This document shows positions 34,922 to 42,379 of a DNA stretch of 64,000 nt, piece by piece; position 1 is the first letter of the stretch, and every line of letters starts with the position of its first letter. Source of the stretch: Pseudobdellovibrionaceae bacterium (GTDB taxonomy: Bacteria; Bdellovibrionota; Bdellovibrionia; Bdellovibrionales; Bdellovibrionaceae); the NCBI GenBank assembly GCA_019637955.1, contig JAHBUS010000001.1:620001-684000 (forward strand), in the 5' to 3' direction. The translations under genes were made by a program, and so were the position numbers. The notes under the pieces are model-generated. The model was given only the letters and a program-made list of their open reading frames with translations, did no database searches and was not told the origin of the DNA.

Positions 34922-36340
34922 ATGTTGAGTTTACGCGTCTGGGCTTTTGCCAGTCTGATGTCATCGGCGGCCTTTGCCCAACAATTGCCAATCCAGCACG
35001 TCATTCAAGTCACGCCACACAAAAAGAGCATCGTTTTGATCGACCGCGAAGAAGGCGTCTACAGCGTTCAACACTTCCGGCAAAACGGCTCCGACTTGCA
35101 AGACCTTGTCGGCCGTCAAGAGACGCGTTCGCTCAGCGAGGCGCAGAAAAAAGCAGGTTTGATCTTAAAGGGCCTGCGCGACCAGCGTGACAATCCCGAC
35201 ACCGACCTGCCTCCCCGCCAAGCCGCTCCCGTTTCGAGCGGCAGCAACACCCGCGTTTGGGAAACGACCCAGAGCTGGAGCTCTGAATGGGAGTCTCGCT
35301 ACTCGCGCTGGGTGAACGCGAACCGCGACCCCCACTTTTTTGCCCGCTACGGGATCAGCACCGACTGCGCCGACGTCGCCATCGGCTACCGCTGGATCTT
35401 TGCTCGCATGAATGGTCTTCCCGCCGCCAATACCCTCGCGGGGAGCGGCACGTTGGTGAGCAACGAATCGATGCGCGCCGCCTGGTCTGGCCTTGAAACC
35501 TCGACAAACTGGTTTGAAGACAAGCTTTTCATGACAGTCTTGGACTACGTCATGGAAAACACCTACACGCGCACGCTGGTGACCGACTCCTACCCAATTC
35601 AGATCAACGCCGCCTCCGTCGTGCCGGGCGTGCACCATCTCGAATTTCACGAAGCCGGTGGACACACCTTGATGGTCGTTGAAGTTCAACGCAGCACCAT
35701 CCGGGTCGTGCAGTCCACCGTTCCGCGCGAACTGCGCGTGCTCAGCGAGATCGAGTACCTGCGCTCCGAAGAACCCAAAGCGGGCGAAGAAGGCTTCTTG
35801 CGCATGCGATGGGCGCAAAAATCGGGCGGCAAAATCGTCTTGGCCGCGAAGACTTCGCACCCCACCTACTCCGCTGAACAGTACGAACCCGGGTTTATCG
35901 GAGCCGCGGGCGGCTTTAGCTACGCGGTCAAAGAACGCCTCGCGGGCGGCGGTGGCGGCGGCGTGGACCGTTTCGCCGAGTTCCAGCGAGTCCTCGCGCG
36001 TTTGGACGAACTGTTGAAGGGCCGCGTGAATGCGGTCGAGAGCGGCTACAATGCCTGCGCGAGCACGAACTGCGCTCCCGGTTCGGCCGCTTGGAACGAA
36101 TATTCGACTCCCACACGCGACAATCGAATCCGCGACACGCTCAACCTCGCCTCGCAGATCATGAAAAATGGCCGGGACAGCTTCTTTAAAAGCTACAGCC
36201 GCACCTGGGGCGAGTTCGCACGCCGCCAGATTTTTATTGAAGACCGCATGGTGAGCTACCAAACCGTTTTGACCAATTTTTCTGACGGCCGCGTGTCTTC
36301 GGACCCGCGCGATACGATCAAGGCCCGCTGGGGCCTTTGA
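34922..36340 (+). CDS. Exported protein with Cys/His pair, possible papain-like or NlpC-like hydrolase
   Basis: A 472-residue protein with signal peptide (MLSLRVWAFASLMSSAAFA). GGGAGGACTTG precedes the ATG. The segment YGISTDCADVAIGYRWIFAR (C149) and the later EAGGHTLMVVEV look like the Cys and His of a papain/NlpC-type fold, but no family is recognised. A glycine-rich stretch (GGGGGG) near residue 340 separates a C-terminal helical part. The protein is likely periplasmic or secreted. It appears to be a single gene ending at a strong bidirectional terminator. Confidence 0.65.
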   Translation: MLSLRVWAFASLMSSAAFAQQLPIQHVIQVTPHKKSIVLIDREEGVYSVQHFRQNGSDLQDLVGRQETRSLSEAQKKAGLILKGLRDQRDNPDTDLPPRQAAPVSSGSNTRVWETTQSWSSEWESRYSRWVNANRDPHFFARYGISTDCADVAIGYRWIFARMNGLPAANTLAGSGTLVSNESMRAAWSGLETSTNWFEDKLFMTVLDYVMENTYTRTLVTDSYPIQINAASVVPGVHHLEFHEAGGHTLMVVEVQRSTIRVVQSTVPRELRVLSEIEYLRSEEPKAGEEGFLRMRWAQKSGGKIVLAAKTSHPTYSAEQYEPGFIGAAGGFSYAVKERLAGGGGGGVDRFAEFQRVLARLDELLKGRVNAVESGYNACASTNCAPGSAAWNEYSTPTRDNRIRDTLNLASQIMKNGRDSFFKSYSRTWGEFARRQIFIEDRMVSYQTVLTNFSDGRVSSDPRDTIKARWGL

Positions 36341-36364
36341 TCAGATCTTGAAGGAGAAATAAAA

Positions 36365-36395
36365 AAGCCGCCCGGGTGGGCGGCTTTTTTATTTT
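36365..36395. terminator. Bidirectional intrinsic terminator
   Basis: GCCGCCC and GGGCGGC form a 7-bp GC stem with a four-base loop, flanked by A6 on the left and T6 on the right, so it can stop transcription on both strands. It lies between the convergent genes ending at 36340 (+) and 36412 (-). Confidence 0.92.
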
Positions 36396-36411
36396 CTAGC
36401 TTCGTTCGGAT

Positions 36412-36657
36412 CTAGTCGTTGTTGCTCACGCAGTCTTTTTGCAGAGTCTCCGAAACACTCAGATAGCGCTCCAGGACGCGGTCATACTGGTCCAAGTAAA
36501 GGTCCCGTTGATCGGTGTTCATTGACGTCGAGATTTGCGCTCGCAAGTACGACATCTCCTGAACCAAGACGTTTTTAAGGTCGATCAGTTCACCGCAGCT
36601 CGCTTGAGCCGAAGACACGGCGGCGAAGGTCAACAAACCGAGAAGAATCGCTTTCAT
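36412..36657 (-). CDS. Small exported protein, two cysteines
   Basis: An 81-residue protein with a signal peptide (MKAILLGLLTFAAVSSAQA) cleaved before SCGELID. The mature chain of about 60 residues is helical and acidic, and has one cysteine near each end, which could form a disulfide. ATG at 36657 follows AAAGGAGTTTTG; a TTG three bases further up is discounted. No family recognised. Confidence 0.75.
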   Translation of the reverse strand: MKAILLGLLTFAAVSSAQASCGELIDLKNVLVQEMSYLRAQISTSMNTDQRDLYLDQYDRVLERYLSVSETLQKDCVSNND

Positions 36658-36753
36658 CAAAACTCCTTTGGATGGGGTTGCGAAAAGGAATTTAACGAAA
36701 AACCAACGAACTCTCCAGTGAGGGCCCGCCGTTTTGGCAAAATAACAGGGTCC

Positions 36754-37131
36754 TTACTTGCGAATGCGAACCTTGAGTTGGTAGCTGCCGCTCGACGTGC
36801 AAGTGGTGCCGTTGTCTTCTTTTTTACAGACAGGCGCGCCGCAGTTCAGAGCCAAAAGTTGGTTCTCTTTGTTGAGATCCTTGATCTCGGTTTTCCATTC
36901 GGCGCAGGCCTTTTTCCATTGGTCACGAGCGCCTTTGGTCAAGGGGCTTGCATCACCCGAGATGTCGGCCGTCGAGCTCACGATATCAAAATCGCGTTCG
37001 CTGGTGGTGCCTTTGGTGATCTGGATGGTCGTGCCTTCTTTGGTGTCCGAAGGGATGTCATTGATCGACGTGGTTTGCGCGTGAGCTAAGCCCGCGATGA
37101 ACAAACAGAGCGTCAGTGCCGTGAACTTCAT
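36754..37131 (-). CDS. Small exported protein with C-terminal cysteine cluster
   Basis: A 125-residue protein with a signal peptide (MKFTALTLCLFIAGLAHA). The mature part is Thr/Ser/Asp-rich at first, then has four cysteines (KKACAEW, ALNCGAPVCKKEDNGTTC), able to form two disulfides in the periplasm. ATG at 37131 follows AGGAGGATCT. It is not recognised; it stands next to another small exported protein but 96 bases separate them. Confidence 0.75.
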   Translation of the reverse strand: MKFTALTLCLFIAGLAHAQTTSINDIPSDTKEGTTIQITKGTTSERDFDIVSSTADISGDASPLTKGARDQWKKACAEWKTEIKDLNKENQLLALNCGAPVCKKEDNGTTCTSSGSYQLKVRIRK

Positions 37132-37178
37132 AGATCCTCCTGGGGCGGTGGCCAATAAGGCGTTGCGCCGCCCAATGT

Positions 37179-38447
37179 TTAAGGCGTGTCGCCGCCCAAA
37201 ATTGAATTGACGAATTCGTTCGCCGAAAACGGTTTTAAGTCGCCGATCTTCTCGCCGATGCCGATCAAACGGATCGGGATCTTGAGTTCGTGCGCCAGGC
37301 CCACCGCGACGCCGCCCTTGGCGGTGCCATCCATTTTGGTGAGCACGACGCCCGTCAGCCCCAGCGCCTGGTGGAACTCGCGCGCTTGGTGAAGCGCGTT
37401 CTGCCCCGAGTTCGCGTCGAGCACGATCAGCGTTTCGTGAGGCGCCTCGGGATTGATTTTACCCAGGACGCGTTTCACTTTTTTAAGTTCTTCCATCAAG
37501 TTCGTTTGCGTGTGCAGGCGGCCCGCGGTGTCGATCAACACGACATCGTAGCCCTGCGAGGTCGCGCGCGCGACGGCGTCGTACGCCACGGCACTCGGAT
37601 CCTTCACCCGATCCGGAGAGAAGAATTCGACCTGCGCGCGGTCGGTCCAAGTCTTGAGCTGCGCGCCCGCGGCTGCGCGGAACGTGTCGCCTGCCGCAAC
37701 CAGCACGCGTTTTCCTTGCTTGGCCAAGTGGGCCGAAAGCTTACCGATGGTCGTGGTCTTGCCCGCCCCGTTCACACCCACGATCATCCACACTGAGGGC
37801 TTGGCGCCCAGTTTGAGATGCGCCAAAGGTTCTTCGTGTTTGGCTTCGGGAATTTGTGCTTTATCGAAGATGTCCAGGAATTCAGACTTGAGTGTCGACT
37901 TCAAAGCGGCCACATCCGCCTTTTGCGAGCGGCCCAGCGACTCGAGTTTTCCCATGAGACGGCCGACCGTTTGCGGTCCGAGGTCGCTGGTCATCAGCAC
38001 CTCTTCGATCTCATCAAAGTTTTTCTCGGCGGCTTCATTTTTGAACAAACCTTTCAAACGTCCGAAGAAACTTTTCTCCGTGTTCGCCAGGGCCTCCGGG
38101 AGGGTCCGTGAGCTTTCGAAGGAATCGTCTTCCTTACCCGGCTGAACGAGACCAGGATGCATGATCGGCGCGCCGGTTTGAAGTCCTGAGCTCTCGCGCC
38201 CGGGGGTTTCTGTTTCACCCACCGAAACGGGAATTTTTTGCGCCGCCCGCTGAGGCGCCGAGGTCTCACGGGGTTTCGTCAGATCGGTGTGAGGCGTGTC
38301 CCAGCCGTGCTCAAGCGAAGGCGGCAGCTCGCGCTCTTTGCTGCGAAACAAGCTACGGGCGATCACCACGCCCACGATGGTCAGGATCACCCCGAACACC
38401 GCGAGCAGCATCACGATCATCGAACTCTCATCACCGGTCATGTGCAT
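37179..38447 (-). CDS. ftsY: Signal recognition particle receptor FtsY
   Basis: A 422-residue SRP GTPase that docks ribosome-SRP complexes at the inner membrane. An N-terminal transmembrane helix (MIVMLLAVFGVILTIVGVVI) anchors it, followed by a Pro-rich acidic linker and the NG domain: GVNGAGKTTTIGKLSAHL (G1), DTAGRLHTQTNLMEEL (G3), TKMDGTAKGG (G4), GIGEKIGDLKPF (G5). A membrane helix at the N-terminus is typical of delta-type FtsY rather than of E. coli's A domain. It follows smc and the DUF5522 gene on the same strand. Confidence 0.95.
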   Translation of the reverse strand: MHMTGDESSMIVMLLAVFGVILTIVGVVIARSLFRSKERELPPSLEHGWDTPHTDLTKPRETSAPQRAAQKIPVSVGETETPGRESSGLQTGAPIMHPGLVQPGKEDDSFESSRTLPEALANTEKSFFGRLKGLFKNEAAEKNFDEIEEVLMTSDLGPQTVGRLMGKLESLGRSQKADVAALKSTLKSEFLDIFDKAQIPEAKHEEPLAHLKLGAKPSVWMIVGVNGAGKTTTIGKLSAHLAKQGKRVLVAAGDTFRAAAGAQLKTWTDRAQVEFFSPDRVKDPSAVAYDAVARATSQGYDVVLIDTAGRLHTQTNLMEELKKVKRVLGKINPEAPHETLIVLDANSGQNALHQAREFHQALGLTGVVLTKMDGTAKGGVAVGLAHELKIPIRLIGIGEKIGDLKPFSANEFVNSILGGDTP

Positions 38448-38453
38448 AGACGA

Positions 38454-38696
38454 CTACCTTTTCTTGTACGGACAGTGGCGGCATCCGGAGCCGCAGCAGG
38501 GGCGCTTTCGCAGCCCGAGCTCCGTGAACACGTGGTAGCCTGTTTCGGGATCAATGTAAAAGTCTTTGCCCTGACGGATGGCTTCGTCATGCGCCGAACG
38601 CCAAAGGGGGACGTCGTCCCCCTTTAGGTCCCGCCGATGCGGGTCGCCCCGCTTCGGCTTGACTGATAATTTTTCTTTAGACTCGGTCTTTTTCAA
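38454..38696 (-). CDS. DUF5522-family small protein
   Basis: An 80-residue protein whose C-terminus GLRKRPCCGSGCRHCPYKKR holds four clustered cysteines, and whose middle has DFYIDPETGYHVFTELG, the DUF5522 pattern. The cysteines may bind zinc or a cluster. A TTG start directly follows the smc TAA (TAATTG), suggesting coupling; no clear ribosome site is seen and no alternative in-frame start exists downstream before the conserved part. A 23-bp near-perfect palindrome lies within the coding region (38603-38625). Confidence 0.75.
   Translation of the reverse strand: MKKTESKEKLSVKPKRGDPHRRDLKGDDVPLWRSAHDEAIRQGKDFYIDPETGYHVFTELGLRKRPCCGSGCRHCPYKKR
38603..38625. repeat. 23-bp perfect palindrome within the DUF5522 gene
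   Basis: Arms AAAGGGGGACG and CGTCCCCCTTT around one T. It encodes DLKGDDVP in the protein. On RNA it would make a stable hairpin in the middle of the coding region between smc and ftsY. Confidence 0.6.
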
Positions 38697-41600
38697 TTAT
38701 TGCAGGTCGGCCAAATTCACCGAAACCATCGTCGAAACGCCGCGCTCTTGCATCGTCACGCCGTACAGTTTTTTGGCGATATCCATGGTGTGTTTGTTGT
38801 GCGTGACCACGATGATCTGCGAGCGCTTCGCCATCTCACGAACCAGGTCGTTGAAACGGTAAACGTTGGCGTCATCAAGGGGCGCATCAACCTCATCCAG
38901 CAAACAATAGGGTGAAGGCTTGACCAGGAAGATCGAGAACACGAGCGACACCGCCGTGAGCGCTTTTTCACCACCCGACAGCAGCGAGATGTTTTGCATC
39001 TTTTTGCCGGGAGGTTTGGCGATGATGTCGATCCCCATCTCGCCCTTCTCGGGATCTTCGAAGATATCCAGACGCGCCTCACCGCCGCCGAACAGAACCG
39101 GGAACACTTTCGTGAAGCGGTCGTTGACGAGATCGAAGGTCTCTTTGAAACGCTTCGAGCAGATGCGGTTGATCCGGTCGATCACGCGGCGGAGCTGCTC
39201 TTTGGCCTCATTGAGGTCATTTTGCTGCTGCACCAAGAACTCATAACGTTTGGCCGTGTCTTCGTACTCTTCGATCGCCGAGAGGTTGACCTCGCCGATC
39301 TTCGCGATCTTATCGCGGAGTTCTTTGAGCTGCGACTCGGCCTCGGCCGGATTGCCCTCACGGCTTAAGTGCTGCTCATAGATATCGGGCAGGTTGAGCA
39401 TGTAGCGCTCGCGGACCTGATCGATCAGGTACTGCTCTTTCATCTTGGCCTGCTCGAACTTGAGCTGGGCGTCGTTCATTTTGTGCTGACGCTCATTGCG
39501 CGAACGCTGCAGGGTCTGAACCTGCTCTTCGATTTCGCGGACTTGGGCCGAAGATTCTTCGTAATGATTTTTGACGTGCGAGAAGTTCGCGCGCAGGTCT
39601 TCGAGTTCGCGCACCAGGCGCTCGAACTCGACCTTGCGCTCTTCGAGCAAGATCTGATTCTGGCTCAAGACCGAGCTGGTTTTTTCGGACTCTTCGCTCA
39701 TGCGCGAGAGCTCGACGTTGAGGCTGTCGACTTCGCGGCGCACGCGCTCGAGTTCACGCGAGAGCGATTGGTACTCCTGAGTCTTACGGGCCGCTTGAAC
39801 TTGCAGCTCCATCGCCTCGCTTTGAAGCGTGTCGAAGCCCATGCGAATGTTGGTCAGTTCGGATTGCAGAGAGCTCGCGCGCTCATCGACCATCGCTTTT
39901 TTCTCGCGGGCTTCAAGCAGGGCGGATTCAAGCTCTTCGGATTTGGTCTCGATGGTGCGGACTTGATCCGCCACCTTCGCAAGCTCGCGCTCTTGGCGCT
40001 CGACCGCGTACTGAGCGTTTTGCACTTCAGTCTCGGCGCGCTCCAAATCGCGGCGCAGTTCATTGACCTTCATTTCTTGTTCGATTTTGCGCTTTTGCGC
40101 GCCTTCGAAGTCCGAAACAACGGTCTCGAGCTGCTCTTCGAGTTTCTTCAAAGAAGCCTGGGCGAGCGAGAGTTTCCCCGCCCATTCTGATTTTTGCTGG
40201 CTGAGTTCTTTGATCTCGCGGCGGCGTTTCAAAACGCCGGAATCCGCGCCTTCGGACGCTCCGCCCGTGAGGATGCCGTCGGCGGTGAGCGTGTCCCCGT
40301 CGATGGTGACAAAGGTCCAACCGGGATAATCCGGGCGCAGGCGCAGAGCCGTGCGGACCGAGTCCACCACGGCCACGCCGTCCAAGAAGTTTTCGACCGT
40401 GTTCTGATATTTTTCAGAGGCGCGGACGACGTGCTTCAGGATGGTCAAAACGCCCGAGTCGGGATTGGCTTCGAGTGAAGGTCGGGCCAACGGCACCGAC
40501 CCCTCAACCGCGAACGAAGCCCGGCCGGTCTTTTGAGTTTTGAGGTAATCCACCGCTTCCACGGCTTGATTGGAGTCTTGAGTCAGCAGCATCTGCAGGC
40601 GTGAGCCGAGGGCGGCTTCCATCGCGACTTCGTACTCGGAGGGCACTTCGACCACTTCCGAAACGGGTTGGAAACTCACGCTGCCGTCGGCGGTGATCTC
40701 GGCTTCTTTGGTTTTTTGCCAGAGCATGACCGATTTGACGCCCTCTTCGAAACCCTCGAAGTTGCGGGCCAGGTCTTCCAAGCCGTACAGGCGGCTGGCG
40801 ACTTGATTCAAACCGTCTTTGAACTCTTCAACCTCCTCGCGTTTCACGAGGATGCTTTCTTGCAGAACTTTTTTATTGGCTTCGAACGAACCGACATCCG
40901 ACGACAGATCCAAGTGGAGCTGACGTTCGCGGTCGAACTCGCCCGTCAAACGCGTGCGGCGGTCGCCGAAGTCGATTTGCTTCTCGCGAAGTTCGGCCAG
41001 AACCAAACGCTCGCTCTCTTCGCGCTCACGAACGTCATCGAGCTGCGACGACAGGGCCTGAACTTTGGCGTCCAATTGCGATTCGGTTTGCCCGAGAGCG
41101 AACAGTTCGCGGCGCGAGCTGGTAAGCTCTTCGTCAACGACGCTAATACGCGAGTTCGCTTCTTGATAAGCTTCGTTCTTCGCATCGGACTGCACTTGCA
41201 GGCTTTCCGATTCGTTTTTGAGGTTTTCGGATTGCGATTCGAGGCTCGCGAGTTCGCGGGTCAAAGCCTCGCGGCGCGCCTCTTGAACTTGCAGCATCGA
41301 GCCGGTCATCTCGCCTTTGGTTTTGGCCTGTTCGATATCGAAGCGCAGCTGCTGGATCGCGAGCTCATGCTGCTGAACCAGGGTTTGCTTTTCGAACTGC
41401 TCGTTCTGCATGCGCTCGACTTTTTGCTCCTCTTCGAGAAGCGAGAGTTTCAAAGTCTCAAGTTCCGATTGCAGGGTCGAAAGGCTGCTTTCGCCCTCGA
41501 TCTCTTGCGACTGGACTTCTTGGAAGATGCGTTGGCACTCATCGGCCGCGGCTTTCAAATCGTTGAATTGCAGCGACGAGGTCCACAAGTCGAGTTCTTC

Positions 41601-42275
41601 CACTTGGTTTTTCAGGTTGCGGTAGCGCTCGGCGCGCTGAGCTTGGCGCTGAAGACTGTCAATCTGGCGTTTGAGCTCGCCGATGATGTCTTGCAAACGG
41701 ACCAAGTTCTGCTCGGTCGCGACCAATTTGCGCTGCGATTCTTTTTTGCGCGCTTTGAACTTGGTGATCCCCGCCGCCTCTTCGATGAGCGACTTGCGGT
41801 CTTCGGGTTTGGCGGTGATGATCTTGCCGATCATGCCTTGCTGGATGATCGAGAACCCTTTGGAACCGGCACCGGTATCCATGAAGATCTCTTGCACGTC
41901 GCGAAGACGCGCGGGTTCTTTGTTGATCATGTACTCAGACTCGCCATTGCGGTGCAAACGACGGGTGACCATGATCTCGGAGTGTTTCAAATATTTTGCG
42001 GGGAACGCGCCGCCATCGTTCTCGAGCGTGAGCGAAACTTCGGCCATGCCCGAAGGCGCATAGCCCTCGGCGCCGGCGAAGATCACGTCGGTCATGGTCG
42101 AACCACGAAGATCCTTCGCGGACATTTCACCCATCACCCAAACGAGGGCGTCGACGATGTTCGATTTTCCGCAGCCGTTGGGTCCAACGACGCCAGTGAT
42201 GCCCGCATCGAATTGAATGACGGTGCGGTCCTTGAACGACTTGAATCCAATGAGTTCAATCTTTTTAATGCGCAA
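38697..42275 (-). CDS. smc: Chromosome segregation ATPase SMC
   Basis: A protein of about 1190 residues that loops DNA and compacts the chromosome together with ScpA/ScpB. The Walker A motif is GPNGCGKSN at the N-terminus; two long coiled coils (about 170-500 and 670-1020) surround a hinge domain (GVLTILKHVVRASEKY, GWTFVTIDGDTLTADGILTGG); the C-terminal head has the signature LLSGGEKALTA and Walker B CLLDEVDAPLDDAN. I prefer the TTG at 42275, which gives the canonical N-terminus MRIKKIEL and has GAGGGG eight bases upstream; a GTG at 42290 is possible. smc-ftsY linkage is known in other bacteria. Confidence 0.96.
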   Translation of the reverse strand: MRIKKIELIGFKSFKDRTVIQFDAGITGVVGPNGCGKSNIVDALVWVMGEMSAKDLRGSTMTDVIFAGAEGYAPSGMAEVSLTLENDGGAFPAKYLKHSEIMVTRRLHRNGESEYMINKEPARLRDVQEIFMDTGAGSKGFSIIQQGMIGKIITAKPEDRKSLIEEAAGITKFKARKKESQRKLVATEQNLVRLQDIIGELKRQIDSLQRQAQRAERYRNLKNQVEELDLWTSSLQFNDLKAAADECQRIFQEVQSQEIEGESSLSTLQSELETLKLSLLEEEQKVERMQNEQFEKQTLVQQHELAIQQLRFDIEQAKTKGEMTGSMLQVQEARREALTRELASLESQSENLKNESESLQVQSDAKNEAYQEANSRISVVDEELTSSRRELFALGQTESQLDAKVQALSSQLDDVREREESERLVLAELREKQIDFGDRRTRLTGEFDRERQLHLDLSSDVGSFEANKKVLQESILVKREEVEEFKDGLNQVASRLYGLEDLARNFEGFEEGVKSVMLWQKTKEAEITADGSVSFQPVSEVVEVPSEYEVAMEAALGSRLQMLLTQDSNQAVEAVDYLKTQKTGRASFAVEGSVPLARPSLEANPDSGVLTILKHVVRASEKYQNTVENFLDGVAVVDSVRTALRLRPDYPGWTFVTIDGDTLTADGILTGGASEGADSGVLKRRREIKELSQQKSEWAGKLSLAQASLKKLEEQLETVVSDFEGAQKRKIEQEMKVNELRRDLERAETEVQNAQYAVERQERELAKVADQVRTIETKSEELESALLEAREKKAMVDERASSLQSELTNIRMGFDTLQSEAMELQVQAARKTQEYQSLSRELERVRREVDSLNVELSRMSEESEKTSSVLSQNQILLEERKVEFERLVRELEDLRANFSHVKNHYEESSAQVREIEEQVQTLQRSRNERQHKMNDAQLKFEQAKMKEQYLIDQVRERYMLNLPDIYEQHLSREGNPAEAESQLKELRDKIAKIGEVNLSAIEEYEDTAKRYEFLVQQQNDLNEAKEQLRRVIDRINRICSKRFKETFDLVNDRFTKVFPVLFGGGEARLDIFEDPEKGEMGIDIIAKPPGKKMQNISLLSGGEKALTAVSLVFSIFLVKPSPYCLLDEVDAPLDDANVYRFNDLVREMAKRSQIIVVTHNKHTMDIAKKLYGVTMQERGVSTMVSVNLADLQ

Positions 42276-42379
42276 AGCAGTGCCCCTCACCGACCTCCGC
42301 CTTAAAGCGAAGGTCTCCCCTCAAGCGTCCTGCTATTTGATGATGAGGCTTCGTCGATCCTTGAGAAGCCCGGTCGGGA

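Noticed and set aside
40668-42305. 545-codon frame antisense to smc
   Set aside because: Low-complexity Leu/Phe/Arg shadow of the SMC coiled coil.
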